This document shows positions 9,439 to 17,454 of a stretch of DNA of 64,000 nt, in pieces. Numbering within the stretch: the first letter of the stretch is position 1; each line of letters opens with the position of its first letter. Position numbers and translations under genes: made by a program. Source of the stretch: Chitinophaga sp. Cy-1792 (GTDB taxonomy: Bacteria; Bacteroidota; Bacteroidia; Chitinophagales; Chitinophagaceae); the NCBI RefSeq assembly GCF_011752935.1, contig NZ_VWWO01000003.1:806001-870000 (forward strand), written 5' to 3'. The notes under the pieces were generated by a model. It ran no database searches. It saw only the letters and a list, made by a program, of their open reading frames with translations, and was not told the origin of the DNA.

Positions 9439-11112
9439 TTATTTGACTTCTGCCAGATATTTATGTACAAAACTGATCGCCATAGATCCCTCTCCAACGG
9501 CAGCGGCTACACGATTCATAGATCCTGCTCTTACATCACCGGCCGCAAATACACCAGGACAGCTGGTTTCAAGTAAATAAGGATCCCGCGTCTGTTTCCA
9601 GATATTACCAAAATGATCGTAACCTTTCAGCTCATTGCCAGTGGCAATGAAACCCTTTCCATCACGGATGATGCTCTCGCTGATCCAGTCTGTGAAAGGC
9701 TTTGCGCCGATGAAGATATACAATGCTGCTGCCGGATGCGTAGTGGTTTCATCAGTCTGGAAATGATGTACCGTAATGTTTTCGAGCCTGTCGCTGCCAG
9801 TAACTTCCGTTACCTCCGTATTGCCCCATACAGCTATATTAGGCGTTTCATTGATCTGGTCTATCAGGTATGCCGACATAGTGCTACGCAGGTCTTCTTT
9901 TCTGACCAGGATATTTACCTGCTTCGCAAACTTGGATAAATACATCGCCGCCTGGCCGGCAGAATTGCCGCCACCTACCACAAACACCTGCTGGTCTTTG
10001 CAGGCAGTGGCTTCTGTCATGGCAGCACCATAATACACGCCTGCACCGGTGAAATCGGCCACACCCTTGGTATCCAGGGTACGGTAATCAACACCGGTGG
10101 TGATAATCACACTACGGGTGTTGATGGTGGTACCATCTTCCAGTAAAATCTTCTTATAACCATCTACCTGACTGATATTGCTGACAGACTGCGGGGAAAT
10201 AAATTCTGTTCCTAACCGGGTTACCTGTGCGATGGCACGACGGGTAAGCTCTGCGCCACTCAGGCCAGTAGGGAAGCCGAGGTAATTCTCTATACGTGAA
10301 CTGGTGCCTGCCTGTCCGCCGGGAGCACGGCGTTCTATGAGTAATGTTTTCAATCCTTCCGATGCGCCATAGACACCGGCTGCCAGTCCTGCCGGCCCTG
10401 CACCTATGATCACCACATCATATACATCATGTTTTACCTGTGGATTCAGTCCTGCCTTGCGTGCCACGTCAATGATGCCCGGATCTTTCAGCCAGGAGCC
10501 ATCTTCAAAACCTACCAACGGCAAATCCTTTACGGTGAAGTTGTTCAGTGTCATCAGCCGGGTGGCTTCCTCAGAAGATTGTACATCCAGCCATTGATAA
10601 GGAATCAGGTTGCCTGCCAGGAAATCCTTTACGGTATGGGATTTCAGCGAGAACTGGTAGCCTATAACGCGGATACCTTTGAAGGGTGGTTTATAGTTTA
10701 GTTGCCAGTCGTCCAGTAATTCATCGATGACAGGATATAACTTTTCTTCGGGCGGGTCCCAGGGTTTCACGAGATAATAATCCAGCTGTACCTGGTTAAT
10801 GGCCCTGATGGCGGCTTCTGTGTCGGAGTAGGCCGTCAGCAAAACCCGTTTGGCATCAGGAAAATACTCGCGTGCATAATTGAGGTAACTGACGCCGTCC
10901 ATATCAGGCATACGCTGATCCGTGAGGAACATGGCAATGGTTTCGTTCCGGTTTTTTAATTCCGTCAGACTGTCCTGCGCTTCTTTCACCGAAGCGGTGC
11001 TGATGATGCGGTAATCCTCGCGGTACCTGGCTTTCAGGTCACGTACGATAGCGCGCAATACCTGTGGATCATCATCTATACAAAGTATAATGGGGAGGCT
11101 CATATTAGTCAT
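9439..11112 (-). CDS. Response regulator fused to a thioredoxin-reductase-like FAD/NAD(P) oxidoreductase, redox cysteines absent
   Basis: The 557-residue protein has three parts. Residues 1-125 are a receiver (acidic CIDDD, phosphoacceptor Asp65 in FLTDQRMPDMDG, Lys116 in YLVKPW). Residues about 145-222 look like a glutaredoxin-fold domain in which the usual CPxC is S-L-K-S (155-158). Residues 230-557 are a thioredoxin-reductase-like domain with the FAD motif GAGPAG (237-242), GGQAGTSSRIENYLGF, the NAD(P) motif GGGNSAG (380-386) and the C-terminal FAD segment FAAGDVRAGSMNRVAAAVGEG. The CxxC that normally lies before the second nucleotide motif is missing (YYGAAMTE). Fused response regulator/thioredoxin-disulfide reductase proteins are a named family, but this copy seems unable to reduce disulfides by the standard route. 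Its start overlaps the stop of the kinase gene by 8 bp; an internal ATG at 11103 is possible. Confidence 0.88.
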   Translation of the reverse strand: MTNMSLPIILCIDDDPQVLRAIVRDLKARYREDYRIISTASVKEAQDSLTELKNRNETIAMFLTDQRMPDMDGVSYLNYAREYFPDAKRVLLTAYSDTEAAIRAINQVQLDYYLVKPWDPPEEKLYPVIDELLDDWQLNYKPPFKGIRVIGYQFSLKSHTVKDFLAGNLIPYQWLDVQSSEEATRLMTLNNFTVKDLPLVGFEDGSWLKDPGIIDVARKAGLNPQVKHDVYDVVIIGAGPAGLAAGVYGASEGLKTLLIERRAPGGQAGTSSRIENYLGFPTGLSGAELTRRAIAQVTRLGTEFISPQSVSNISQVDGYKKILLEDGTTINTRSVIITTGVDYRTLDTKGVADFTGAGVYYGAAMTEATACKDQQVFVVGGGNSAGQAAMYLSKFAKQVNILVRKEDLRSTMSAYLIDQINETPNIAVWGNTEVTEVTGSDRLENITVHHFQTDETTTHPAAALYIFIGAKPFTDWISESIIRDGKGFIATGNELKGYDHFGNIWKQTRDPYLLETSCPGVFAAGDVRAGSMNRVAAAVGEGSMAISFVHKYLAEVK

Positions 11113-12505
11113 TTATGGGTAAGGAGATATGGAAGGTAGTGCGGCCGGGAGTGGAATGTACGCTGATATGTCCGCGATGGTGGCGGATAATCTGGCAAAC
11201 AATATCCAGTCCCATCCCGGTACCTTGTCCTATTGCTTTTGTTGTAAAGAACGGATCATAAATTTTATTGATGATATCATCAGGGATGCCGGGACCATCG
11301 TCTGTAATGTTTACTGCCAGGCACTTTCCGTCTTTCACTGTGGCAATTTCCAGCGTACCTTTTTCGTGGGCGGCCATGGCATCGATCGCATTGTCGATGA
11401 TGTTGGTCCATACCTGGTTTAACTCGCCAACAAAGGCTTTCACGGGAGGCAGGCTGGTATCAAAATTTCGTATAACCGTTACGTTAGTTTTGCGCAGTTT
11501 ATAGTCGAGCAGATTGAGTGTATTCTGGATGCCGCTATGAATATCCGTGAAAGATTTATCCTGTCCCTGGTCCATATGGGTAAAGGCTTTGACGGAATCG
11601 ACCAGTTTTCCCATGCGGGTAGCTGCTTCTTCAATATCGGTGACCATTTTTTCTGTGATCAGGTTATTGTTGATCCAGTTGAATACGGGTGATAGCGGGC
11701 CATCATTCAGCTGTTGCCGGAACTGTTCCAGGTGTTGCATTGTGAAGCCGAAGTCTGTCATATTTTCCGCTATTTCCGGGGCGCAGGTAATCTTGTACTG
11801 ATCCAGCCAGTCCTGCATTTCATCTACCTTATCATTTCTTTCCATCATGCCCATTGGCGGTGGCGGCCCCTGGCGGATTACTTCAAACAGCAGGTTATTG
11901 ACTGCATCTACCTGATCGGTGGTAACGTGCATGTTCATTAATTCCTTGAAGGTTTTTGGTTCCAGCTGCAGATGATCTTTGAGTGACCTGGCACCGCGGA
12001 GGATGGCGGCAGCAGGATTATTGAGTTCATGTGCAAGGCCGGCAGAGAGCTTTCCCAGCGCCATCATTTTCTCGCTTTGCTGCTGCATACTGGTGAAGTT
12101 GCGTACGCGGGAAGTCATGACATGTACCAGGGCCTGTGTCAGTTCAAAATGCTGGTGTATCAGCTCATTGATTTTCTCCATGGGTAAAGTCATGACCTGC
12201 ATATCTTCCAGCACTTCACAATTGGCGGAGGCTATTTTCATGCGCGAGAAGGGTAGGTAACCGGTAATGCTTTCCGGCTCCACCATGGCTATTTCCATGG
12301 CATCCTGGCGCTGACTGATATACATTCTTGCCTTTCCGGCTATGATGAAGTGAGTACCGCTAACGGGATCATCCTGCCTGAAAAAGAAATCGCCGGCAGG
12401 ATAAATATGTTGTATGCTGTTGTCGATCAGCCACTGTAGCTGTTCTTCGGGAACATCTTTTAGCGGTTCAAAAGATTTTAACAGGGATGATGTTACTGTT
12501 TTCAT
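11105..12505 (-). CDS. Soluble histidine kinase with N-terminal cyclic-nucleotide-binding domain
   Basis: The 466-residue product has a cNMP/Crp-like sensor domain (about 10-125; YPAGDFFFRQDDPVSGTHFIIAGKARMY) followed by a dimerisation helix with the phosphorylated His159 in LSAGLAHELNNPAAA and a HATPase domain with NIIDNAIDAM, DDGPGIPDD and GTGMGLDIV. It has no membrane segment, so it should sense a cytoplasmic signal. The gene overlaps the fused receiver/flavoprotein gene by 8 bp, which strongly suggests that the two form a cognate translationally coupled pair. The universal stress protein gene lies upstream on the same strand, separated by a twin hairpin. The ligand of the sensor domain is unknown. 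Confidence 0.9.
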   Translation of the reverse strand: MKTVTSSLLKSFEPLKDVPEEQLQWLIDNSIQHIYPAGDFFFRQDDPVSGTHFIIAGKARMYISQRQDAMEIAMVEPESITGYLPFSRMKIASANCEVLEDMQVMTLPMEKINELIHQHFELTQALVHVMTSRVRNFTSMQQQSEKMMALGKLSAGLAHELNNPAAAILRGARSLKDHLQLEPKTFKELMNMHVTTDQVDAVNNLLFEVIRQGPPPPMGMMERNDKVDEMQDWLDQYKITCAPEIAENMTDFGFTMQHLEQFRQQLNDGPLSPVFNWINNNLITEKMVTDIEEAATRMGKLVDSVKAFTHMDQGQDKSFTDIHSGIQNTLNLLDYKLRKTNVTVIRNFDTSLPPVKAFVGELNQVWTNIIDNAIDAMAAHEKGTLEIATVKDGKCLAVNITDDGPGIPDDIINKIYDPFFTTKAIGQGTGMGLDIVCQIIRHHRGHISVHSTPGRTTFHISLPIND

Positions 12506-12557
12506 AGTAAGAGAATTATTTTATGTCCGCCTTATAGTTGCCAGCCACGGATTTTGT

Positions 12558-12636
12558 CCGAACAATCTCCGGCGCCTTCGGCACCGGAGATTGTTCGGGG
12601 ATATGCGCCCCGCCGCCGGCGGGGCGCATATCCCCG
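12558..12636. terminator. Twin-hairpin element 2
   Basis: Two tandem hairpins lie 17 bases beyond the stop codon of the universal stress protein gene. The first has 19-bp arms (12558-12576 and 12580-12598) with one G-T wobble pair and the loop TTC, read as C(UUCG)G. The second has perfect 19-bp arms (12596-12614 and 12618-12636) and the loop GCC. The hairpins share bases 12596-12598. There is no long U-tract on the minus strand. This is the only one of the four twin hairpins lying between co-directional genes. Confidence 0.8.
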
Positions 12637-12653
12637 AACATATTTTGCAAGCG

Positions 12654-13478
12654 TCAGAGCGGTAAAACGAGCAACGGCACTTTGGTATTCCATGCCAGAC
12701 GTTTGGTCGTGCTTTTCTGGAATAGCGGGATGATGCTATTGTTTTTGCGGTGAATGGTGATAATCATATCCGCTTTTTCTTCCTGTGCAAATTTGTTGAT
12801 GGTACCAGGGATATCGGAATCGGTAACGTAATGGAATTCAGCATTATACTTGTCGAAGATATCATGTAGTGCAACAATTTCTTCTTTGAGCTCCATGGCA
12901 TAGCGGTCATTTTTAGCGATATTTATGAGGAGCACCCTTGCCTGCAGGAGGTCCAGGATATTAAGGAGCGCGGTTTTGTCCATTTGCCGGAATATCGGGA
13001 GGTCAATACCTATCACCACAGTTTGTGGTATGGTGATGGGGGCTTCGGAAGGGATAAGCAGCAGGGGGTAGTTGATGGAATTGATGGTACGGATGGCGGT
13101 GCTGCCGATGAGTACTTTTTCCAGGTTAGACTTGCCTTTCATACCCATGACTGCCATTTGAACATCTTCCTCTTTTCCTGCCTGTTCTACGACTTCATCC
13201 AGCGGGAGGTTGCTGGTGAGGGTATTGATGGTAGTACCTTCGCCGGTAATGATGCTGAGTTTCTGTTTCCAGTCGGAGAGGAGTTGGTTGCTTTCTTTTT
13301 CCAGGTCGGGGATGCCCATGGCTATTACTGGTTCATTGGCAAGTGCGGTTGGATTCAGAAAGAAACTATTGAGCAGCAAAAGTTGTTGAGTTTTATAGTA
13401 TTTGGCCAGGAAGCTGGCGTATTCAGCAGCATGAAAGGCTGTGTCAGAAAAGTCGGTTAGTACCAGAATAGTATGCAT
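12654..13478 (-). CDS. Universal stress protein with two UspA domains
   Basis: The 274-residue cytoplasmic protein contains two UspA-like domains (about 1-140 and 145-274). The first starts with MHTILVLTDFSDTAFHAAEYA and carries an ATP-binding-like motif GMKGKSNLEKVLIGST. The second is more diverged but ends in the matching KSTTKRLAWNTKVPLLVLP. Tandem Usp proteins are common in Bacteroidota and respond to starvation or redox stress, although exact functions are seldom known. It is followed by the cNMP-domain kinase and fused regulator genes, which is consistent with a stress theme. A 174-bp divergent region separates it from the quinone oxidoreductase gene. Confidence 0.88.
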   Translation of the reverse strand: MHTILVLTDFSDTAFHAAEYASFLAKYYKTQQLLLLNSFFLNPTALANEPVIAMGIPDLEKESNQLLSDWKQKLSIITGEGTTINTLTSNLPLDEVVEQAGKEEDVQMAVMGMKGKSNLEKVLIGSTAIRTINSINYPLLLIPSEAPITIPQTVVIGIDLPIFRQMDKTALLNILDLLQARVLLINIAKNDRYAMELKEEIVALHDIFDKYNAEFHYVTDSDIPGTINKFAQEEKADMIITIHRKNNSIIPLFQKSTTKRLAWNTKVPLLVLPL

Positions 13479-13652
13479 AATTAGAATTTTACTGTTTATG
13501 AAAGAACAATCGAACTGGGTTATGGTTTGTTATATTAAAGTGAGGAGGTGGGGGGCTGTCTGGATAAATACCATAGTTTTTGCTGGTATTTAGCGACAGG
13601 AGGAGTCTGATTCACTGATATCTGATTCAACTTACAAAAAAAAAGTAACAAC

Positions 13653-14627
13653 ATGAAGGCAATAATTATTTATCAGCCGGGTGCGCCGTCTGTATTGCAG
13701 CTGAAGGAGCGCGACAAGCCGCAGGCGGGTCCTGGTGAGGTGTTGATTGCCGTGCATGCGGCAGGTATTAATCGGCCGGACGTAGCACAGCGCAAGGGTA
13801 ATTATGCACCACCTCCGGGTGCGCCGCTGGATATTCCCGGATTGGAAGTTGCCGGTGTGATTGCGGAAGTGGGCGCAGGTGTTACGCGATGGAAGGAAGG
13901 GGACAAAGTATGTGCTTTGCTGGCTGGTGGTGGTTATGCGGAGTATGCCACTGCACCTGAAGGGCAGTGTTTACCTGTTCCTGAAGGCTGGGATTTCATA
14001 CAGGCGTGTACGTTACCTGAAACGGTTTTCACCGTCTGGCATAATGTATTCCAGCGCGGGCAGCTGAAAGCGGGCGAGCATATGCTGGTGCATGGCGGTA
14101 GTAGCGGTATCGGGATGACCGCTATTCAGCTGGCAGTGGCTTTTGGCGCGAAGGCCTATGCCACGGCAGGTACCGATGAAAAATGTGCGGCCTGTGTACA
14201 GGCAGGGGCCACCATGTGTGTAAACTATCGTACAGCTGAATTTGAGACCGTGTTGAAGCCCGAGGGGATCGATGTTATTTTAGATATGGTGGGCGGAGAT
14301 TATATACATAGAAATATACATTTATTGAGAGAAGAAGGTAGATTGATTTTTATTAATGTGATGCGTGGTGCCAAGGATACGCTGGATGCGCTGGCGGTGA
14401 TGATGAAGCGGCTGACAATTACCGGCAGCACTTTACGTAACCGTGACATTGAATTTAAAAAGCGGCTGGCGATGGAGGTGGAAAAGGAAGTATGGCCGAA
14501 GATAGCGGAGGGGAAGTTCAAGGCGGTGATCCACCAGGTATTTCCGCTGGACCAGGCTGCGGCGGCGCATCAGCTGATGGAGAGCAGCGCACATATAGGA
14601 AAGATTGTATTGCAGGTAGTATCTTAA
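13653..14627 (+). CDS. NAD(P)H:quinone oxidoreductase of the zinc-independent MDR family
   Basis: The 324-residue protein is a medium-chain dehydrogenase/reductase of the Qor/PIG3 type. It starts MKAIIIYQPGAPSVLQL, has the substrate-domain motif INRPDVAQRKGNYAPPPG and the nucleotide-binding motif VHGGSSGIGMTAIQLA (about residue 145). The zinc-binding cysteines of true alcohol dehydrogenases are absent. Relatives reduce quinones by one electron using NADPH and act in redox stress. It starts 174 bp from the divergent universal stress gene and converges on the Crp/Fnr gene. Its stop codon is inside an inverted repeat. Confidence 0.92.
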   Translation: MKAIIIYQPGAPSVLQLKERDKPQAGPGEVLIAVHAAGINRPDVAQRKGNYAPPPGAPLDIPGLEVAGVIAEVGAGVTRWKEGDKVCALLAGGGYAEYATAPEGQCLPVPEGWDFIQACTLPETVFTVWHNVFQRGQLKAGEHMLVHGGSSGIGMTAIQLAVAFGAKAYATAGTDEKCAACVQAGATMCVNYRTAEFETVLKPEGIDVILDMVGGDYIHRNIHLLREEGRLIFINVMRGAKDTLDALAVMMKRLTITGSTLRNRDIEFKKRLAMEVEKEVWPKIAEGKFKAVIHQVFPLDQAAAAHQLMESSAHIGKIVLQVVS

Positions 14628-14657
14628 ACCTGCCGTGGGGGCTGGTTTAAGATACTA
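14617..14657. terminator. Inverted repeat at the end of the quinone oxidoreductase gene
   Basis: Perfect 14-bp arms (14617-14630 and 14644-14657) enclose a 13-base GC-rich loop; the stop codon at 14625-14627 is inside the left arm. It lies between convergent genes and can fold on either strand. No U-tract follows. Confidence 0.6.
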
Positions 14658-14678
14658 TGTGGCGCTAAATATATATTA

Positions 14679-15389
14679 TTAGTTTGTGTAATTTGATATT
14701 TCTATCAACCTGTTGATATCGAGTACCTGTATTTTTCTTCCCTGGGAATTGACGATGCCGGCTTCTTTGAATTCCTTGAGGAATCGCACGACGTTTTCCT
14801 TAGCAGTGCCAACTATACTGGCGAGGTCGGTGCGGGAGATGTTGATCTGGACGGGTTCACCGGCGACGGCATCATCCTTATATTTCTCGCGTAGCACGAT
14901 AAGTGCGATGGCGAGCCTTTCTTTGACTGATTTCTGGGCAAAAACGCTGATGGTATTGCTAAGTACGGCAAATTCGTGGCTGAGTGCCTTGAGGAGTCGC
15001 TGGGTAAGGATGGGCGATCTTTCCATGGCGGCCACAAAATCTTCTTTCGGAATAAAGTGAAGGGTACAGTCTTCCAGTGCCGCGGCTGAGTCGGGATAGC
15101 GGTCTTCGCCGAGGATGGCATGGTAACCGATCATTTCGCCGGTATTGGCGACGTAAATAATCTGTTCGCGGCCGTCTCTGTCGGCCTTATATTTTTTTAT
15201 TTTACCATGTTTAATAAAATAAATACCAGCGGGTATACCTCCTTCTTTGAAGATGATTTCGCCTTTCTCATAAGTCTGTTCCTGCTTGTTGGCGCAGAGT
15301 AATCCGTATTCTTCGTCGGGAAGATTACTGAAGATGGATTGCGACTTGAAATTCCATTTATCTATCGGAAAAATGCCAGTTAAGCTCAT
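14679..15389 (-). CDS. Crp/Fnr-family transcriptional regulator
   Basis: The 236-residue protein has a cyclic-nucleotide-binding beta-roll (about 20-135; EKGEIIFKEGGIPAGIYFIKHGKIKKY and EMIGYHAILGEDRYPDSAAALE), a long dimer helix and a C-terminal winged helix with NISRTDLASIVGTAKENVVRFLKEF as the recognition helix. No Fnr-type cysteine cluster is present. The start was taken at the ATG at 15389 because the longer frame would begin with TTG at 15404. Regulators of this subgroup in Bacteroidota often respond to oxygen or redox state, but its signal is unknown. It is divergent from the methyltransferase gene across a palindromic promoter. Confidence 0.9.
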   Translation of the reverse strand: MSLTGIFPIDKWNFKSQSIFSNLPDEEYGLLCANKQEQTYEKGEIIFKEGGIPAGIYFIKHGKIKKYKADRDGREQIIYVANTGEMIGYHAILGEDRYPDSAAALEDCTLHFIPKEDFVAAMERSPILTQRLLKALSHEFAVLSNTISVFAQKSVKERLAIALIVLREKYKDDAVAGEPVQINISRTDLASIVGTAKENVVRFLKEFKEAGIVNSQGRKIQVLDINRLIEISNYTN

Positions 15390-15443
15390 ACACACGATTA
15401 TCAAAACCTGAAAAATTGATATTTATCAACGCAACAAGTTCAT

Positions 15444-15476
15444 TGCAAAGGTAACTTTGCAGGATGGAATTATCAA
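15444..15476. promoter_or_regulatory. Overlapping divergent promoters formed by one palindrome
   Basis: The perfect palindrome TGCAAAG-GTAA-CTTTGCA (15444-15461) contains a -7 box on each strand: TAACTTTGC rightward at 15452-15460 and TACCTTTGC leftward at 15453-15445. The leftward box has a TTG at 15476-15474, 20 bp upstream, the normal -33 spacing. The rightward box ends four bases before the ATG at 15464, so that transcript would be leaderless or nearly so. Confidence 0.6.
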
Positions 15477-16084
15477 CAAGCGCTGAGTTGAGTGAGCGAT
15501 TGGTTAAGCCTAATTGTTTTTTGAATGACGGGGCATTTGACTGGCTTTATCCTGAGCGGATACAACAATTATCGCGGCGTCACTGGACACCGATAGGCGT
15601 TGCAAAAAAATCAGCACAATTTCTTGCAAACGAGCCAGGGAAAAGGATTTTGGACATTGGCAGCGGAATCGGAAAATTTTGTCTTGTAGGAGGACATTAT
15701 AACCCACATGCTACTTTTTATGGTATTGAACAGCGGGAAGAATTACATCAGTTAGCAGAAGATGCCAGAGATATTACAGGAAAATTTAATGTAGAGTTCA
15801 TACATGGAAATTTTACTCATCTGGACATGGATAACTATGATAATTTTTACTTTTACAACGCTTTTTTCGAGAATCTGGATCACCAGGACAGGATTGATCA
15901 CCAGATAGCATATTCTCCTAGTTTGTACGTCTACTATTGTAAATATTTCTACAGAGTACTGGATGCGAAACCTTCAGGGACCAGATTAGTGACGTTTCAT
16001 AGTCTGGGTGATGAGGTACCACCTGCCTACCATCTGGTAGAGTCGTCCATCGATACGTTGTTAAAGTTTTGGATTAAAAAATAA
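15464..16084 (+). CDS. SAM-dependent class I methyltransferase, substrate unknown
   Basis: The 206-residue protein has a Rossmann-like methyltransferase core. Motif I is RILDIGSGIGKFCLVG (about 61-76), followed by an acidic strand end YGIEQREEL and a later FYFYNAFFEN segment where the catalytic-side motif is expected. The N-terminal 55 residues (FLNDGAFDWLYPERIQQLSRRHWTPIGVAKK) look like a substrate-recognition extension. No methyltransferase subfamily could be assigned. There is no alternative methionine before motif I, so the ATG at 15464 must be the start even though a -7 box ends only four bases upstream. A small gene of unknown function follows within 25 bases. Confidence 0.75.
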   Translation: MELSTSAELSERLVKPNCFLNDGAFDWLYPERIQQLSRRHWTPIGVAKKSAQFLANEPGKRILDIGSGIGKFCLVGGHYNPHATFYGIEQREELHQLAEDARDITGKFNVEFIHGNFTHLDMDNYDNFYFYNAFFENLDHQDRIDHQIAYSPSLYVYYCKYFYRVLDAKPSGTRLVTFHSLGDEVPPAYHLVESSIDTLLKFWIKK

Positions 16085-16105
16085 TTGATAAGCGATAAAT
16101 CAAGC

Positions 16106-16354
16106 ATGATGAAAGCAGAAGGAAATATCCCGATGATAATGAGTCAACTTAAAAAGGGTGATAGCTACGCACAAATTGAAGGCATCATTCAAAGCGCTGT
16201 AAGTGGCATGGCTGACGGACAGAAACAGGCAACCATGGAAGAATTACAGCACGCATTGGATGAGCTGAACCCACTGGACTGCAACAGTATGGAATGGAAT
16301 GCCTGCCGTTATGCGCTCATGTACATCCGTACACAGATGGCGGAAGCTGTCTGA
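16106..16354 (+). CDS. Small protein of unknown function downstream of the methyltransferase
   Basis: The 82-residue product (MMKAEGNIPMIMSQL...) is acidic and probably all-helical, with no signal peptide, membrane segment or recognised domain. It contains cysteines in LDCNSMEWNACRYALMY near the C-terminus. The start was chosen at the double ATG 16106/16109; the longer frame to 16085 would need a TTG abutting the previous stop codon. It lies 21 bp after the methyltransferase gene and before a U-tracted terminator, so the two are very likely one transcript. It might be a partner or substrate of the methyltransferase, which is only inference. Confidence 0.6.
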   Translation: MMKAEGNIPMIMSQLKKGDSYAQIEGIIQSAVSGMADGQKQATMEELQHALDELNPLDCNSMEWNACRYALMYIRTQMAEAV

Positions 16355-16386
16355 TTACACTAGAAATCTATTTTATTTTTTTAGGA

Positions 16387-16412
16387 AGAAGGCCAGGTGC
16401 CTTCTTTTTTTT
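16387..16412 (+). terminator. Intrinsic terminator of the methyltransferase operon
   Basis: AGAAGGC and GCCTTCT arms (16387-16393 and 16399-16405) are followed by a run of T to 16412. This is a standard Rho-independent terminator for the rightward transcript. Confidence 0.8.
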
Positions 16413-16428
16413 GCCCATCATATGCGCT

Positions 16429-16507
16429 CCGGGGGATTGCTGGCCGCCTTCGGCGGCCAGCAATCCCCCGGTTTTCCCGACCGCCTCCGGCGGTCGGGAA
16501 AACCGGG
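16429..16507. terminator. Twin-hairpin element 3
   Basis: Two tandem hairpins lie between convergent genes and after an ordinary terminator. The first has perfect 20-bp arms (16429-16448 and 16452-16471) with the loop TTC, read as C(UUCG)G. The second has perfect 19-bp arms (16467-16485 and 16489-16507) with the loop TCC, read as C(UCCG)G. They share 16467-16471. The AraC gene ends 13 bases to the right. Confidence 0.85.
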
Positions 16508-16519
16508 AAAAAGATGTCA

Positions 16520-17305
16520 TTAGTTTTTGCGAAAATCAGATGGCCTTGAATTGGTAAATTCATGAAAGGCATCACTAAAGGAGCTTATAGACGTATACCC
16601 CACGCTATAGGCGATATCGCTGATAGGCTTACTGGTTTTCAGTATCAGCTCTATCGCTTTCACCATGCGCAATGTTTTCAGGTATTGCAGGAAAGATATA
16701 TGCAATGATGCCTGAAATAACCTGGATAATGACCTTTCACTGACATTAAATTTCCTGCCCACCTCTTCCAGTGTGAGTCTTTCACTGATATTTTTTTCCA
16801 GGTAGCGTAGGATGACCTGCATCTGTTCATCGTCTGTGGTAGGGAGGACGATAGGGAGTGCTTTATTATTGAGTTCAGGTAATAATTTTTTAAGGGCCAC
16901 CAGGAATTCGAAGTTGTCATCTTTGCGCGTAACGTGCCTGCCATCCCATCTTTCGGAGTAGTTGATCATTTGTATGAGCAGCTCGCTTGCCGGGTAAATG
17001 CCCAGCTTGCCATAGAAGGGATTGGTGTCGTCGTCGCCGGCGTAGAAATATAAGGACCTTAAAACGGTAGCAGAGTAACCGATGCGTAATATATGTGGCA
17101 TGCCCTGCGGTACCCAGAAATAATGCCGCGCAGGAACTACATATGTTTTATAGTCGATGGTGATATACGCAATACCTCCTTCAACATAGCTGAGTTGCCC
17201 TTTGGTATGGGAATGCAGCGGAATGAGCTTCTCTGATTTTTCATGCATGACAAACACAGAATTCCGTTGTTTGTTGATATCCGGTAATGATGCAATGAGT
17301 CCCAT
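16520..17305 (-). CDS. AraC-family transcriptional regulator next to an efflux operon
   Basis: The 261-residue protein has an N-terminal cupin-like sensing domain (HEKSEKLIPLHSHTKGQLSYVEGG, then VVPARHYFWVPQGMPH) and a C-terminal double helix-turn-helix (about 165-261; RLTLEEVGRKFNVSERSLSRLFQ and ISDIAYSVGYTSISSFSDAFHEF). The start was set at the ATG at 17305 because the longer frame begins with TTG at 17341 and overlaps the leftward -7 box at 17346-17339. It is divergent from the TolC/HlyD/MFS operon and is the obvious candidate regulator, probably responding to a small hydrophobic ligand. Confidence 0.9.
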   Translation of the reverse strand: MGLIASLPDINKQRNSVFVMHEKSEKLIPLHSHTKGQLSYVEGGIAYITIDYKTYVVPARHYFWVPQGMPHILRIGYSATVLRSLYFYAGDDDTNPFYGKLGIYPASELLIQMINYSERWDGRHVTRKDDNFEFLVALKKLLPELNNKALPIVLPTTDDEQMQVILRYLEKNISERLTLEEVGRKFNVSERSLSRLFQASLHISFLQYLKTLRMVKAIELILKTSKPISDIAYSVGYTSISSFSDAFHEFTNSRPSDFRKN

Positions 17306-17338
17306 AATATGAAATATTTGCGCTGAAATGTACGCCCA

Positions 17339-17423
17339 CAAAGGTAAATATTAATTTGGCCGGAATCATGAAATAATTGACTATTTACCAGAAAAGACAA
17401 AATATAACGCGTACTAATTTTGC
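17339..17423. promoter_or_regulatory. Divergent promoters of the AraC gene and the efflux operon
   Basis: A leftward -7 box TACCTTTG lies at 17346-17339 and a rightward box TAATTTTGC at 17415-17423. Predicted leaders are about 28 bases for each gene. No TTG at the standard 19-21 bp spacing was found for either, which may mean that the promoters need an activator such as the adjacent AraC protein. Confidence 0.5.
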
Positions 17424-17454
17424 ATCCAGGTTATACACATAGGTATCCCAAATT

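Noticed and set aside
15389..15404. Upstream TTG start of the Crp/Fnr gene
   Set aside because: The nearby ATG at 15389 gives the normal family length and a TTG start is not needed.
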